Positions 7,223 to 16,900 of a DNA stretch of 32,145 bases are shown piece by piece. Numbering within the stretch: the stretch's first letter is position 1; every line of letters begins with the position of its first letter. Under the pieces are notes generated by a model that searched no databases, had not been told where the DNA came from, and worked only from the letters and a program-made list of their open reading frames with translations. The DNA comes from Bacteroidales bacterium (GTDB lineage Bacteria; Bacteroidota; Bacteroidia; Bacteroidales; UBA932). The stretch is taken from NCBI GenBank assembly GCA_017535125.1, contig JAFXUS010000001.1, positions 1-32,145 of the forward strand, read 5' to 3'. Position numbers and translations under genes: made by a program.

Positions 7223-7325
7223 CTCAGTTACTAAAATTTTTGAAGAAAGAACAAGTTTTGATACAAACAAGTCCTGTATTTGAGGAATATTGGCTAACTT
7301 GCGGCTCGAAAGCAAATGCGCCCAG

Positions 7326-10300
7326 ATGAGACGATTCCTACTCCCCTTTCTTTTGCTCGCAGGCCTGACTGGCAGCCTCGCCCAGGCCGCACCTTATTTT
7401 TATTTTGAACATTACACGACGCACGAGGGTCTCCCCTCCAATACCATCCACTGCACCTTCCAGGACAGCTTCGGTTTCGTCTGGATCGGCACGCGGGACG
7501 GCCTGACCCGTTTCGACGGTTACGATTTCCGCAGCCCGGGATCGCAGGCCCTCAACGACATCACCACGCTGGCCAGCGTTGACATCGCCGAGGATGAAGA
7601 CGGCATGATCTGGTTCAGCACTTCGGAAGGCGTGGGCCGCTATGATCCCTTCACCGGCACCACGGAGCGGATCGGCCGGCTGGGCGCCGGCGTGAGTTTC
7701 GACCTCCTGCCGGACGGGAAAGGCGGCATCTGGCTGACCGGCGACAAGATCTACCGCTATGACAAGGCCACGGGCGAAGTCAAATCCTACTCCACGGGCA
7801 GCAGTTTCCCCCGCAAACTCGTCATTGACTCCTATGACGCCGTCTGGGCCATCCTGGCGGACGGCAGCCTGTATAGCTTCAACAAGCGCCGGGACGGCTT
7901 CGAGGACACCCATTTCGCGTGGAAGCTGACGGACGTCGAACCCGCGGAAGGCGGCCAGCTGCTCGCTTCTACGACCGACGGCCGGGTCCTGCTCGTCGGG
8001 ACGGTCAACCTCAACCTGACGGTCAAACAGATCTTCTCGCTCGGCGACAGGAAGGGTTATGAGATCGTCCAGCTCCTGGAACGCAAGGCCGGGGAATACT
8101 GGATCGGCACCAACTACGGCATTTTCATCCAGAACCTGAATACCGGCGAGCTTACGCAGATCCGTCATCTGGACGCCGACACGCACTCCCTCGCCGCCAA
8201 CCTCATCACGAGCCTGGAAAAGGACCGGGACGGCAATGTCTGGATCGGTACCTATTATAACGGCCTCAACATCTGGGAGGACAAGCAGGACGCGTTCTCG
8301 CTCTTCTACCGCAATCCGACCAACAGCTCGATGATCGGCGACATCGTCCGTTCCATCGCCGCCGATGACGACGGCAACATCTGGTTCTGCACCGAAGACG
8401 GCGGCCTGAACTTCATCTCCTCGGACGGCTCCCGCAACGAGAGCTTCGAGCTCATTCCCGGCCTCAACATGCAGGGCATCACCGCCGACGGGAACGATCT
8501 CTGGATCCACACCTTCGGCAGCGGCGTGTACCGTTTCGACCGCATCCGGCACGTCATCAAGAAGCATTACGACGTGCCGAGGTCTTCCGGCTGCGGCCTG
8601 CTGACCTCGGACGGGCAGCTCTATACGGGCACCCAGGGCACGCTCTGCGTGCTGGACCGGGAGCAGGACCGCTTCGTGCCCGCGGATCCGTCCAGCCGCG
8701 AATTCGTCCATTGCCTGTATGAGGACAGCCGCGGGAACCTGTGGGTAGGCACCTACGGGGACGGTTTCCTCTGCTGCGACAGCGGCGGAAACAGCCTCGC
8801 GCACCTGACCGTGGCTTCGGACCGCGGCCTCACGGCCGACCGCATCACTTCTTTCTTCGAAGACAGCCGGCACCGCATCTGGATCACCACCGAAGGCGGC
8901 GGCCTCTGCTATACGGATTCCAACCCCAACCTGTCCAACCTGCGGCTTCATTCCCTGACGCGCGCCGACGGGTTCACGAACAACGTGACCTGCGCCGTTG
9001 CGGAAGACGAGGACGGCATCCTGTGGGTGTCCACCACCCGCGGCATCGTGCGCATCGACGGGGAAACCCTCCGGATCCGGGGCTATATCCAGGACCGGCA
9101 GCAGATCATGGGCGCGCAGTTCTCCTACGGCGCCTCACTCGTGACGCGCAGCGGCTACATTTTCCTGGGCAACACCCAGGGCCTGGCGGTCTTCTCCCCC
9201 AGCAAGATCAAGAAAGCCGCGCAGGACCACGCCCTGTTCATCACGAACATCGAAGCGAGCAACGCCGAGCGCACCGTCCGCCTGCATGAGGACGGCCGTT
9301 CCACCCTCCGCACGGAGCGCATCCGCATCAAATCCCGCGACGCCTCCCTGCTGTCCATCAGCTTCGCCACCCCGGACTATTCCATTTTCCGTCAGGTCAC
9401 CTATGCCTGGACGCTGCGGCGCGGCAACCGCGAATTCCTGTCTTCCCCTTCGTCCACGGAGAACAACGCCAGTTTCACCGGGCTGCGGCCGGGGCGCTAC
9501 ACCTTCGACGTGACCCTCGTCGGTTCGGACGCGCCGGAGGCCCGCCAGCGACTGGAATTCGACATCGAGGCGCCCGCCCTCTGGAGCAGGACCGCCAAGA
9601 TCATCTACGTCGTGCTCTTCCTGTCCCTGCTGGGCCTGTTCATCCATGAATGGGAAATGAAACGCCGGCGCGACCGGGCCCGCCACCTCACCAAGATGGA
9701 GAATCAGAAGCAGAAGGAGATTTACGATGCCAAGATCAACTTCTTCACCAACATCACGCACGAGATCCGCACCCCGCTGACCCTGATCAAGATGCCGCTC
9801 GACAAGCTGATCGACGAGCACAACTATACGCCCGAATCCGAGAAGGACCTGCTGACCATCCAGGCCAACACCGACCGCCTGCTCAGCCTGACCAACCAGC
9901 TGCTCGACCTGCGCAAGATGGAGCAGAACGAGATCAAACCCGTCTTCCTCAAGGAGGACCTCTGCGCCATCGTCCGCAAGTCCTGCCGCTACTTTGAGCA
10001 GATGGCGGAGGAGCAGAAGATCACCCTGCTGGAAGACATTCCCGACCAGCCGTTCGAGGTGATGTGCGCCCGTGACGCCGTCGAGAAAATCGTCAGCAAC
10101 CTGCTCTCCAACGCCGTCAAGTACACCCAGGACCGCATCGAGCTGTCGCTGAAGCCGTCCGCGGACGGCAAGACCGCCATCCTGCGCGTGGACAGCAACG
10201 GCGCCATGATTCCCGCGCGCGAGAGCGAAAAGATATTCGAGGTATTCTACCAGGTCGGCGAGGAGCGGAAGAGCAAGGGCACCGGCCTCGGACTCGCCTT

Positions 10301-11228
10301 CGCGCGTACCCTGGCCGGGCTGCACAACGGCAGGCTGTACCTGGACACCGCCGTCCGCGACCGCAACTCCTTCGTGCTGGAGTTGCCCGTCGAACAGGCG
10401 CAGCAGATCCAGATGGAAGACAAAAAGCCGGAGGCGAACGAGAAACGCAATCCCGACTTCGACAGCAGCCGCCACACGCTGCTGCTCGTCGAGGACTCCG
10501 CCGAGATGCGCGCCTATCTGGCCGGCGAGCTGTCCGACGAATACAACATCGTCACCGCCGCCAACGGCCAGGATGCCGTGGACAAGCTGCAGGAGGAGCG
10601 CATCGACCTCGTGGTCAGCGACATCATGATGCCGTTGATGGACGGCTGCCAGCTCTGCAACTACATCAAGACCAACATGGAGTACAGCCACCTGCCCGTG
10701 CTGCTGCTGACCGCCGCCGTGGGCATGGAGACGCGCCTGCAGACCCTCGAGGTGGGCGCCGACGGCTATATCGAGAAGCCGTTCCCGATCGCGCTGCTGC
10801 GCGCCAACATCGCCAGCCTCTTCAAGAACCGCGACATCGCCTACAAGCAGTTCACCGACTCTCCCCTCACCCACTTCAACAGCGTCAACAGCAGCAAGAT
10901 GGACGAGGAGTTCATGGAGAAGCTGCACGGCATCGTGATGAAGCACATGGCGGAACAAGATCTCAGCATCGAGACGCTCACCACGCTGATCGGTACGAGC
11001 AAGTCCACGCTCTACCGCAAGGTCAAGGCGAATACCGGCCTCAACATCAACGAGTACATTCGTCTGTGCCGGCTCAAGCAGGCCGCGGAGATGCTCTCAT
11101 CGCAGAAGTACCGGGTGAACGAGGTGGCCTACATGGTCGGCTTCTCCTCCCCGTCGTACTTCGCGACGAGCTTCCAGAAGCAGTTCAACATTTCGCCTTC
11201 GGCGTTTGTCAAAAATTTAAAGGATTAA
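7326..11228 (+). CDS. Hybrid two-component system regulator (HTCS): sensor kinase, receiver and AraC DNA-binding domain in one protein
   Basis: The 1300-residue inner-membrane protein senses a periplasmic ligand and regulates transcription directly. Residues 1-21 are a signal peptide. Reg_prop beta-propeller repeats fill about 30-640 (repeated GNVWIGT-like and DGxxWF-like motifs), followed by a Y_Y_Y domain (about 660-745). One membrane helix follows at about 756-775. The histidine kinase has the HisKA motif FTNITHEIRTPLT with His812, the N box NLLSNAVKYT (about 925) and the G box GTGLGLAFA (about 985). The receiver domain has VSDIMMPLMDG with the phospho-acceptor Asp1099. The C-terminal AraC HTH (about 1215-1298) shows TLYRKVKANTGLNINEYIR and VAYMVGFSSPSYF. 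The start at 7326 is the first ATG and gives a clean signal peptide. It is divergent from susCD, and GH97 starts one base after its stop, so both are cotranscribed. Confidence 0.98.
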   Translation: MRRFLLPFLLLAGLTGSLAQAAPYFYFEHYTTHEGLPSNTIHCTFQDSFGFVWIGTRDGLTRFDGYDFRSPGSQALNDITTLASVDIAEDEDGMIWFSTSEGVGRYDPFTGTTERIGRLGAGVSFDLLPDGKGGIWLTGDKIYRYDKATGEVKSYSTGSSFPRKLVIDSYDAVWAILADGSLYSFNKRRDGFEDTHFAWKLTDVEPAEGGQLLASTTDGRVLLVGTVNLNLTVKQIFSLGDRKGYEIVQLLERKAGEYWIGTNYGIFIQNLNTGELTQIRHLDADTHSLAANLITSLEKDRDGNVWIGTYYNGLNIWEDKQDAFSLFYRNPTNSSMIGDIVRSIAADDDGNIWFCTEDGGLNFISSDGSRNESFELIPGLNMQGITADGNDLWIHTFGSGVYRFDRIRHVIKKHYDVPRSSGCGLLTSDGQLYTGTQGTLCVLDREQDRFVPADPSSREFVHCLYEDSRGNLWVGTYGDGFLCCDSGGNSLAHLTVASDRGLTADRITSFFEDSRHRIWITTEGGGLCYTDSNPNLSNLRLHSLTRADGFTNNVTCAVAEDEDGILWVSTTRGIVRIDGETLRIRGYIQDRQQIMGAQFSYGASLVTRSGYIFLGNTQGLAVFSPSKIKKAAQDHALFITNIEASNAERTVRLHEDGRSTLRTERIRIKSRDASLLSISFATPDYSIFRQVTYAWTLRRGNREFLSSPSSTENNASFTGLRPGRYTFDVTLVGSDAPEARQRLEFDIEAPALWSRTAKIIYVVLFLSLLGLFIHEWEMKRRRDRARHLTKMENQKQKEIYDAKINFFTNITHEIRTPLTLIKMPLDKLIDEHNYTPESEKDLLTIQANTDRLLSLTNQLLDLRKMEQNEIKPVFLKEDLCAIVRKSCRYFEQMAEEQKITLLEDIPDQPFEVMCARDAVEKIVSNLLSNAVKYTQDRIELSLKPSADGKTAILRVDSNGAMIPARESEKIFEVFYQVGEERKSKGTGLGLAFARTLAGLHNGRLYLDTAVRDRNSFVLELPVEQAQQIQMEDKKPEANEKRNPDFDSSRHTLLLVEDSAEMRAYLAGELSDEYNIVTAANGQDAVDKLQEERIDLVVSDIMMPLMDGCQLCNYIKTNMEYSHLPVLLLTAAVGMETRLQTLEVGADGYIEKPFPIALLRANIASLFKNRDIAYKQFTDSPLTHFNSVNSSKMDEEFMEKLHGIVMKHMAEQDLSIETLTTLIGTSKSTLYRKVKANTGLNINEYIRLCRLKQAAEMLSSQKYRVNEVAYMVGFSSPSYFATSFQKQFNISPSAFVKNLKD

Positions 11229-11229
11229 C

Positions 11230-13149
11230 ATGAACGTATTGACCCTCCTTCTCGCCGTGCTGCCGGTGCTTTCCGGCCCCGACGCGCGGCTCCAGGTCTC
11301 CTTCGAAACCACCGATGGAGCGCTCCGCTACCAGGTCGCCTACGACGGCAAAATACTTGTTGAGCCGTCCCGGCTCGGCCTGCAGACCAACGAAGCCGAT
11401 TACACCCGGCTTGAAGTGCTGTCCGCCGACACGCAGGAGCTGCGCGACACCTATGTGCTCGACCGCATCAAAACCTCGCACATCGACCACGCCGCCGTGC
11501 GCGCCGTCCTGCACTGCCAGAACCCCGACGGCCGCAAGCTCGACATCGAATGGCACCTGACGGACAATGACGCTGCGTTCCGCTACCTCCTTCCGCACGA
11601 AGGCGAGACGGGCAGCGTGCGCGTGCTGCGCGAGACGAGCGCGTTCCGTTTCCCGGAGGGCACGACGGGCTTCCTGACGCCGCAGAGCGACGCCATGATC
11701 GGCTGGAAGCGCAGCAAGCCCAGTTACGAAGAGCACTACACGCTGGACGCGCTGCTCGACCGGCGCTCGCAATACGGCCACGGCTACACCTTCCCCTGCC
11801 TGTTCCGCGTGGGCGGCGACGGCTGGGTGCTGGTCAGCGAAACGGGCGTGGACAGCCGCTACTGCGGCTCGCACCTGTCCGACTGGGATGCCGCCGAGGG
11901 CTACACGATCGCGTTCGCGATGATGGAGGAGAACAACGGCAACGGCACCGTGGATCCGGCGTTCGCCCTGCCCGGCGCCACCCCGTGGCGCACGATCACC
12001 GTGGGCGCGGACCTCGCTCCCATCGTGGAGACGACCATCGCCTTCGACGTCGTGGAGCCGCGCTACGAGAGCACGCGCGGCTACCGTTACGGCAAGAGCA
12101 GCTGGAGCTGGATCGTCTGGCAGGACGCCAGCATGAATCATGACGACCAGGTGGCCTACATCGACCTCGCAGCCGCGATGGAGTGGCCCTACATCCTCAT
12201 CGACGCCGGCTGGGACCAGGAATTCGGCCACGCCGGCATGGAGGAACTGGTGCGCTACGCCCGCAGCAAGGGCGTGGACGTGTTCCTGTGGTATTCCTCC
12301 AGCGGCTGGTGGAACGACATCGTCCAGAGCCCGGTGAACGTCATGTGCGACCCCATCGCCCGCAAGCCGGAAATGCGCTGGATGGAGAGCATCGGTGTCA
12401 AGGGCATCAAGGTGGACTTCTTCGGCGGCGACAAGCAGGAGACGATGCGGCTCTACGAGGCGATCCTCAGCGACGCCGACGACCACGGGCTGATGTGCAT
12501 CTTCCACGGCGCCACCCTGCCGCGCGGCTGGGAGCGCATGTATCCGAACTACGTCGGTTCCGAGGCCGTCCTGGCCTCGGAGAATATGATCTTCGGGCAG
12601 CTGCACTGCGACCTCGAGGCGCAGAACGCCGCCCTGCATCCCTTCCTGCGCAATACCGTGGGCTGCATGGAGTTCGGCGGCGTCTTCCTGAACAAGCGGC
12701 TGAACCGCGCCAACGGCGCTCCGGGCCCCGGCGGCCGTGTGTTCGGCACGCAGCGCCGGACCACGGACGCGGCCGAGTTGGCCGTCGCCGTGTTGTACCA
12801 GAATCCGATCCAGAATTTCGCGCTCACGCCGAACAACCTCACGGACGCACCCGCGGTCGCCATCGATTTCATGAAGGAAGTGCCGACGACCTGGGACGAG
12901 ACGCGGCTGATCGACGGCTATCCGGGCCGCTACGTCGTGCTGGCGCGCCGTCAGGGCGCCGCGTGGTACGTAGCTGCGATCAATGCGGGCGAGGAGCCCG
13001 TGAAGCTGGACGTGAAGGCCGTGGAGGCGCGCCTGGGCGGCACCGCCCGCGTGCTGAGCACCGGCAAGGACGGGCTGCAGAGCACCCCGGCGCCGAAAAA
13101 ACCGCTCAGCATTCCGAAGAATGACGGAGCGGTGCTGGTGATCCGGTAG
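11230..13149 (+). CDS. Glycoside hydrolase family 97 enzyme (alpha-glucosidase or alpha-galactosidase)
   Basis: The 639-residue exported enzyme has a signal peptide of about 15-19 residues, the N-terminal GH97 beta-sandwich (about 20-275), a TIM barrel (YGKSSWSWIVWQDA to GIKVDFFGGDKQ and beyond) and a C-terminal sandwich. GH97 enzymes cleave alpha-linked glucose or galactose from non-reducing ends in the periplasm. The family has inverting members (SusB) and retaining members. As I recall, retaining BtGH97b uses an Asp nucleophile and a Glu acid/base 55 residues apart (415 and 470). Here Asp396 in KVDFF and Glu451 in VLASEN have the same 55-residue spacing, which favours the retaining type. 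Its ATG follows the HTCS stop by one base. It ends at a REP-like hairpin and converges on nrdG. Confidence 0.95.
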   Translation: MNVLTLLLAVLPVLSGPDARLQVSFETTDGALRYQVAYDGKILVEPSRLGLQTNEADYTRLEVLSADTQELRDTYVLDRIKTSHIDHAAVRAVLHCQNPDGRKLDIEWHLTDNDAAFRYLLPHEGETGSVRVLRETSAFRFPEGTTGFLTPQSDAMIGWKRSKPSYEEHYTLDALLDRRSQYGHGYTFPCLFRVGGDGWVLVSETGVDSRYCGSHLSDWDAAEGYTIAFAMMEENNGNGTVDPAFALPGATPWRTITVGADLAPIVETTIAFDVVEPRYESTRGYRYGKSSWSWIVWQDASMNHDDQVAYIDLAAAMEWPYILIDAGWDQEFGHAGMEELVRYARSKGVDVFLWYSSSGWWNDIVQSPVNVMCDPIARKPEMRWMESIGVKGIKVDFFGGDKQETMRLYEAILSDADDHGLMCIFHGATLPRGWERMYPNYVGSEAVLASENMIFGQLHCDLEAQNAALHPFLRNTVGCMEFGGVFLNKRLNRANGAPGPGGRVFGTQRRTTDAAELAVAVLYQNPIQNFALTPNNLTDAPAVAIDFMKEVPTTWDETRLIDGYPGRYVVLARRQGAAWYVAAINAGEEPVKLDVKAVEARLGGTARVLSTGKDGLQSTPAPKKPLSIPKNDGAVLVIR

Positions 13150-13175
13150 GGATCCCCGATCAGGTCGGGGATGAC
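13150..13175. repeat. REP-like hairpin with TCARG loop, copy 2
   Basis: ATCCCCGA (13152-13159), loop TCAGG, TCGGGGAT (13165-13172), then GAC. The stem differs from copy 1 at 1990-2010 but keeps pairing. It fills the whole gap between the stops of the GH97 gene and nrdG and may act as a terminator for both. Confidence 0.7.
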
Positions 13176-13633
13176 TATGATTTTTTGTGCCAGAAGCGGA
13201 CGGTGATGTCTTCACCGTGGTGGTAGAGCCGCTGGTTCGTGGACGGACTGTTCAACGGACCGGCGGCTTCCACGTAGGGCCCTACCTTCACGTAATCGAA
13301 GGCGGCATAGATTTCCGGCTCCACCTCGGTGCGGCCGGAATAGACGGCGCGCTCGAGCTCCGGATGGGCGCGGCGCAGGTGCTCCGCGATGCCCAGCAGC
13401 GCCTCCTTGTCCCTGCCCTCTCCCAATAGCAGGAAACAGTTGACGCCATAATTGTCCGCGATGAGCTTGTCCACCACCTGCGGTGTCAGCTCCTCGCCGA
13501 TGTCCTTCTTCAGGAACGGCGAGTGGCATCCGGGACAAGAACCCCGGCAGTTGGAGATCTCCACTGCCAGGGTCACCTTGTCCGGAATCTCTTCGAGGAC
13601 GATGTCCGTGAGTTCCGGGACGTACTTGATCAT
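13175..13633 (-). CDS. nrdG: Anaerobic ribonucleotide reductase activating protein (radical SAM)
   Basis: NrdG uses S-adenosylmethionine and a 4Fe-4S cluster to install the glycyl radical on NrdD. The 152-residue protein has the cluster motif SNCRGSCPGCHSPF with Cys29, Cys33 and Cys36 (CX3CX2C), followed by the ELTPQVVDKLI helix and FLLLGEG. The size is normal for the family. The ATG at 13633 overlaps the nrdD stop codon as ATGA, the classic translational-coupling arrangement, which fixes the start even though the frame stays open upstream. It is the second gene of an nrdDG operon. Strict or facultative anaerobic dNTP synthesis is implied. Confidence 0.95.
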   Translation of the reverse strand: MIKYVPELTDIVLEEIPDKVTLAVEISNCRGSCPGCHSPFLKKDIGEELTPQVVDKLIADNYGVNCFLLLGEGRDKEALLGIAEHLRRAHPELERAVYSGRTEVEPEIYAAFDYVKVGPYVEAAGPLNSPSTNQRLYHHGEDITVRFWHKKS

Positions 13634-15828
13634 GCCGTCGGAACGTCCTTCGGATTGTAGAAGCGGTGCTGGGCCTCGATCTGGCGCGGCTCCGCGAAGG
13701 AAGACACCCGCTTCAGGTAGCCGATCACGCGCGTGAGGTAGTCGAGGTTCTCGCTGCCGCACTTCGGGCACTTGGTCAGCGTGTCCTTGCTGATGTGGCC
13801 GCAGTCGTTGCAGACCGTGTTGCGGCAGTTGAAGGTGAAGTAGTTGGTGCCGTAGTGGGCCGCCGTCTTCAGCAGGCTCCGGTACTGCTCCTGGGTCAGG
13901 TGCTCGGCGATGTTCATGTGCAGGGCCGAGCCGCCGTCGAGGTACTTCACGAAGTCCTCGCCGTGGAGCTTGAACTTGTCGATCATGGACACGTTCACGT
14001 CCTCGGGATTGTAGAAGTAGGAGCTGTAGAGGTTGTGCTTCTCGGACACGAAATAGCCGTCCTTCTTGTCCCACTTGTAGTTCTTGGCAGCCAGGTTCTC
14101 GGCCGGGACGAACTCGGTGTTGAACATCGCGTCCGGGGTGCGGTCCTTGCGGTTGGCGATGTTGATGGTCTCGAGGATCGTGTTCACGAACTCGCCGTAC
14201 TCCGGATTCGGGGAGACCGTCAGGCCGAGGAACTCGGCAGCCTCGGTCAGGCCGTTGACGCCCACGGTCAGGTACTGCTTCTTCATGTCGATGAAGCCGG
14301 CCTTATAGACGTCGAGCATGTCGGCCTTGAGGAAGTCCTTGATGATCTCGTTGAAGGCGATCTGGTACTTGTGCACCCGCTCGGTCATCTCGCGGATGTC
14401 CTTGTCGATGTAGTTGTTGTACAGGTCCTCCTTGTCATAGAAGTGCGCCACCGGGCTGAGCGGCTTGCCGGCCTCGAGGTTGACGCCGCGGCGCTCCAGG
14501 AAGTAGCGGCGGACGGCGTCCTGGATCAGGCGGTTCAGGTTGATGGTCATCACGGACTTGGAACCCGTGGCCACGGAGGCCGTACCCATGGAGTACTGGT
14601 GCGTGGTGTGGTTGTGGCCGTCCTCCTTCTGGATCTCGTTGCGCAGGCGGCAGCAGCTGGACAGGGAGTCGGGGCTGTTGGACAGGTAACAGAAGAAGCT
14701 GTGACCCTTGGCCCACATCTCGGCGGTGAAGTCCGCGTAATCCTTGTCGGCGAAGTCGTCGCCGCCGTCGGTCAGCAGGGCCATCGTCTCCACCGGGAAG
14801 GTGAGGATGTAGTGGTTGCGCTCCTCGTTGAACCAGTTCATGAAGTGGCGCTGGAGCCAGTCGAGGGTCTCCCACTTGGGCTGGGTGCCGTCCGGGAAAT
14901 AGAAGTCGCCGAACACGCCCTGGAAGTACGGCTTGTCGAAGTAGCCGATGTTCCAGAACACGGTCTGGTAGCCGCGGTTGCCGGCGGGCATGTTCATGGA
15001 GTGGACGACCTGCTGGAAATAGTTGTCGATGACCTTGACCAGGGTGCGCTGCTTGACGTTGTTCTCCACGACGTCGTTCAGGTGTTCGAGGTAGTCATCG
15101 CCGTAATCCTTGCGGATGAAATAGTCGAGGTACATCAGGAACTCCGGCGTGGCCACGGCGCCCATGAACTGGGACGACACGGAGTACACCAGGTTGATGA
15201 ACTCGCCGCAGAAGCTCTTGAGGTCGGTGGGGGCGATGGACACGCCGCCCAGATCCTTCAGGCCGCTCACGAGGAAAGGATACATCGTAATGGCGACGCA
15301 GTACGGGAAGCCCGGGGTGCCGGACTCGTCGTGCTTGTACAGGACGTGCGACTCCAGGTCCTTGATGTACTGGTCCGCCATGGCGCGGCCGTACAGGGAC
15401 TTGATCTTGTCCTGCATGATGTAGCGATTCTGCTTGATATTGTTCTCCTTGTAGAGCTCGTTGCCCAGCGTCACGATGTTCTTGCGGGTGACGTTGGCGT
15501 TGGCGTCGAACTTGGAGCCCGTCGCGGCGTTGGAGGCCTTGATGTAGTCCTTGATGAAGTCGCGCTTCTTGCGCAGGTCGAGGTCGGCGTCGAACTTCTC
15601 GATGTAGGCAAGCGCCACCTTCTTGTTGACGGACATCAGGGATTCCTCCACCTGACGGCGGATTTCCTGGCTGGTGATGCCCTCGTAAACGTAAAGGTTA
15701 TTAATAATGGAGACGACGATCGCATCGTCGCAATACTCCCCTGCGGTTTTGTACGCCTCGTGGATACCACGGGCAAGTTTGGCTTTGTCGAACTCTTCAA
15801 AAGAGCCGTTGGTTTTACGTACGTCCAT
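13630..15828 (-). CDS. nrdD: Anaerobic ribonucleoside-triphosphate reductase
   Basis: NrdD reduces ribonucleotides to deoxyribonucleotides under anoxia by glycyl-radical chemistry. The 732-residue protein starts with an ATP-cone allosteric domain (about 3-95, VRKTNGSFEEFDKAKLARGI). The ten-stranded reductase barrel follows. Near the C-terminus are the zinc-binding pairs CNDC and CPKC. The glycyl-radical motif RVIGYLKR then carries Gly703, 29 residues from the end. The length is typical of class III enzymes. The ATG at 15828 starts the ATP-cone directly; an earlier in-frame start would add an unlikely basic stretch. nrdG overlaps its stop by four bases. A TAAATTTG box at 15899-15892 and a leader hairpin precede it. 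I see no convincing paired NrdR boxes. Confidence 0.98.
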   Translation of the reverse strand: MDVRKTNGSFEEFDKAKLARGIHEAYKTAGEYCDDAIVVSIINNLYVYEGITSQEIRRQVEESLMSVNKKVALAYIEKFDADLDLRKKRDFIKDYIKASNAATGSKFDANANVTRKNIVTLGNELYKENNIKQNRYIMQDKIKSLYGRAMADQYIKDLESHVLYKHDESGTPGFPYCVAITMYPFLVSGLKDLGGVSIAPTDLKSFCGEFINLVYSVSSQFMGAVATPEFLMYLDYFIRKDYGDDYLEHLNDVVENNVKQRTLVKVIDNYFQQVVHSMNMPAGNRGYQTVFWNIGYFDKPYFQGVFGDFYFPDGTQPKWETLDWLQRHFMNWFNEERNHYILTFPVETMALLTDGGDDFADKDYADFTAEMWAKGHSFFCYLSNSPDSLSSCCRLRNEIQKEDGHNHTTHQYSMGTASVATGSKSVMTINLNRLIQDAVRRYFLERRGVNLEAGKPLSPVAHFYDKEDLYNNYIDKDIREMTERVHKYQIAFNEIIKDFLKADMLDVYKAGFIDMKKQYLTVGVNGLTEAAEFLGLTVSPNPEYGEFVNTILETINIANRKDRTPDAMFNTEFVPAENLAAKNYKWDKKDGYFVSEKHNLYSSYFYNPEDVNVSMIDKFKLHGEDFVKYLDGGSALHMNIAEHLTQEQYRSLLKTAAHYGTNYFTFNCRNTVCNDCGHISKDTLTKCPKCGSENLDYLTRVIGYLKRVSSFAEPRQIEAQHRFYNPKDVPTA

Positions 15829-15859
15829 ATTGCTATTTGTTGATAATCTGTGGTGCATT

Positions 15860-15899
15860 CGGGCGCCCCGCCAGAAGGGACGCCCGGAGTACAAATTTA
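15860..15899 (-). promoter_or_regulatory. nrdD promoter -7 box and leader hairpin
   Basis: On the minus strand TAAATTTG lies at 15899-15892; no good TTTG sits at the usual distance. Just downstream CGGGCGTCCC (15886-15877) pairs with GGGGCGCCCG (15869-15860), with one G-T wobble, at the 5' end of the predicted mRNA. The A-rich to CG-rich DNA from 15900 to 15960 shows only small hairpins and no gene. Confidence 0.5.
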
Positions 15900-15960
15900 G
15901 TCTATCTCAAGGGCAAAAGCCCAGGAGACCAACTGTTTTTTTCAACAGAGTTATGAACAA

Positions 15961-16842
15961 TCAGAGACTCCAGGCCACGCCGGCCCGGAACTGCGTGAAC
16001 GGATAGTCGTGCAGTCCGATGCAGGCCTGTGCGAAAGGGTACACGGAGGCCTTCCAGGGATGGAAATCCAGGCGCACGCGGGCCCGCACGGGCCGGTCGC
16101 CGTCCTTCTCCCAGCCGGCGTAGCCGCCGAGCTCCGCGCCCAGCTTGAACCAGCGCGTGTCCAGCGAGGCCAGGATGCCGGCCTGGACGGCGTCGTTCTG
16201 CCGTCCGTTGTCGGTCTGCCAGCAGAGGAAGCCGGCGCACAGGGCCAGCCGGAGCTCGCGGACGAAGGAATCGAAACGGAAGCCTTCCCCGACCGTCAGG
16301 TCGAAGAAATAGCCCGGGCTGTCGTAGTAGCGCGCGTCGCCATAGGAATTGCCGGAGGCGGTCTTCAGCACCGCCCGCACGAGGATGTCCGGCTTCCAAC
16401 CGTTGTCCCGCCCCACCAGCAGGTGCAGCGAGGTGCTGACATAGACGTCGCCGGAATCATGCCCCCGGTGCCGCTCGGCCGGCAGGCGCCGCTGCGCCGC
16501 GACGGCGGCGGAGAAATCCCAGGTCTCATAGACCGGCATCCAGAGCTCCAGCGTGGCGCGCGGGGTCCAGAGCGGCACGGAGAGGCGCACGAAAGCGTCC
16601 CACGTCACGTCCTGCCCGTCCGCCAGGCGGCCGCGCGCATAGTCGCCCGCGACCTCAGCATAAACGCCCGCGAGCGGGCGCCCGTCCGTCATCTCCGGCA
16701 CGGGGAAGGCGTTGGGACCGAAATAGGCCGGCGCGATCTTCGTGACCGCGGACCAGTCCGGCGCGACGACGGGCGTCTGCGCCCGGACGGCGGAAACGGC
16801 CAGAAGCAGGATGGCGAGGATGAGGATGCGGCGTGTTTTCAT
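15961..16842 (-). CDS. Exported outer-membrane beta-barrel-like protein of unknown function
   Basis: I do not recognise a named family. The 293-residue protein has a clear signal peptide (MKTRRILILAILLLAVSAVRA, about 1-21). The rest alternates aromatic and polar residues in strand-like runs such as TWDAFVRLSVPLW, YFFDLTVGEGFRFDSF and FRAGVAWSL, ending in a hydrophobic residue as outer-membrane barrels do. Repeated Tyr/Trp/Phe girdles support a small barrel. The ATG at 16842 gives the signal peptide directly; an in-frame start eight codons earlier is less likely. It is divergent from the lipoprotein gene at 16932, with 89 bp between the starts. The neighbouring genes give no function. Confidence 0.85.
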   Translation of the reverse strand: MKTRRILILAILLLAVSAVRAQTPVVAPDWSAVTKIAPAYFGPNAFPVPEMTDGRPLAGVYAEVAGDYARGRLADGQDVTWDAFVRLSVPLWTPRATLELWMPVYETWDFSAAVAAQRRLPAERHRGHDSGDVYVSTSLHLLVGRDNGWKPDILVRAVLKTASGNSYGDARYYDSPGYFFDLTVGEGFRFDSFVRELRLALCAGFLCWQTDNGRQNDAVQAGILASLDTRWFKLGAELGGYAGWEKDGDRPVRARVRLDFHPWKASVYPFAQACIGLHDYPFTQFRAGVAWSL

Positions 16843-16900
16843 GGCGGCGGTCAAAGCGAGTTGCAATTTAGCAAATATCCGGCGAAAGAAAAAACTTTCT

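Noticed and set aside
7179..7281. Plus-strand promoter for the HTCS gene (CATATTTG at 7179 or TGTATTTG at 7274)
   Set aside because: Both differ from TAnnTTTG and neither has a TTTG at a suitable distance, so I could not support a call.
2123..13149. Starch utilisation (classical sus) locus
   Set aside because: The regulator is an HTCS rather than SusR type, no GH13 gene is present, and the GH97 residues fit a retaining enzyme better than SusB.
13634..14074. Upstream in-frame extension of nrdG
   Set aside because: The extension is Arg/Pro/Gln-rich shadow sequence inside nrdD. The true start is the ATG overlapping the nrdD stop as ATGA, which begins the family homology.
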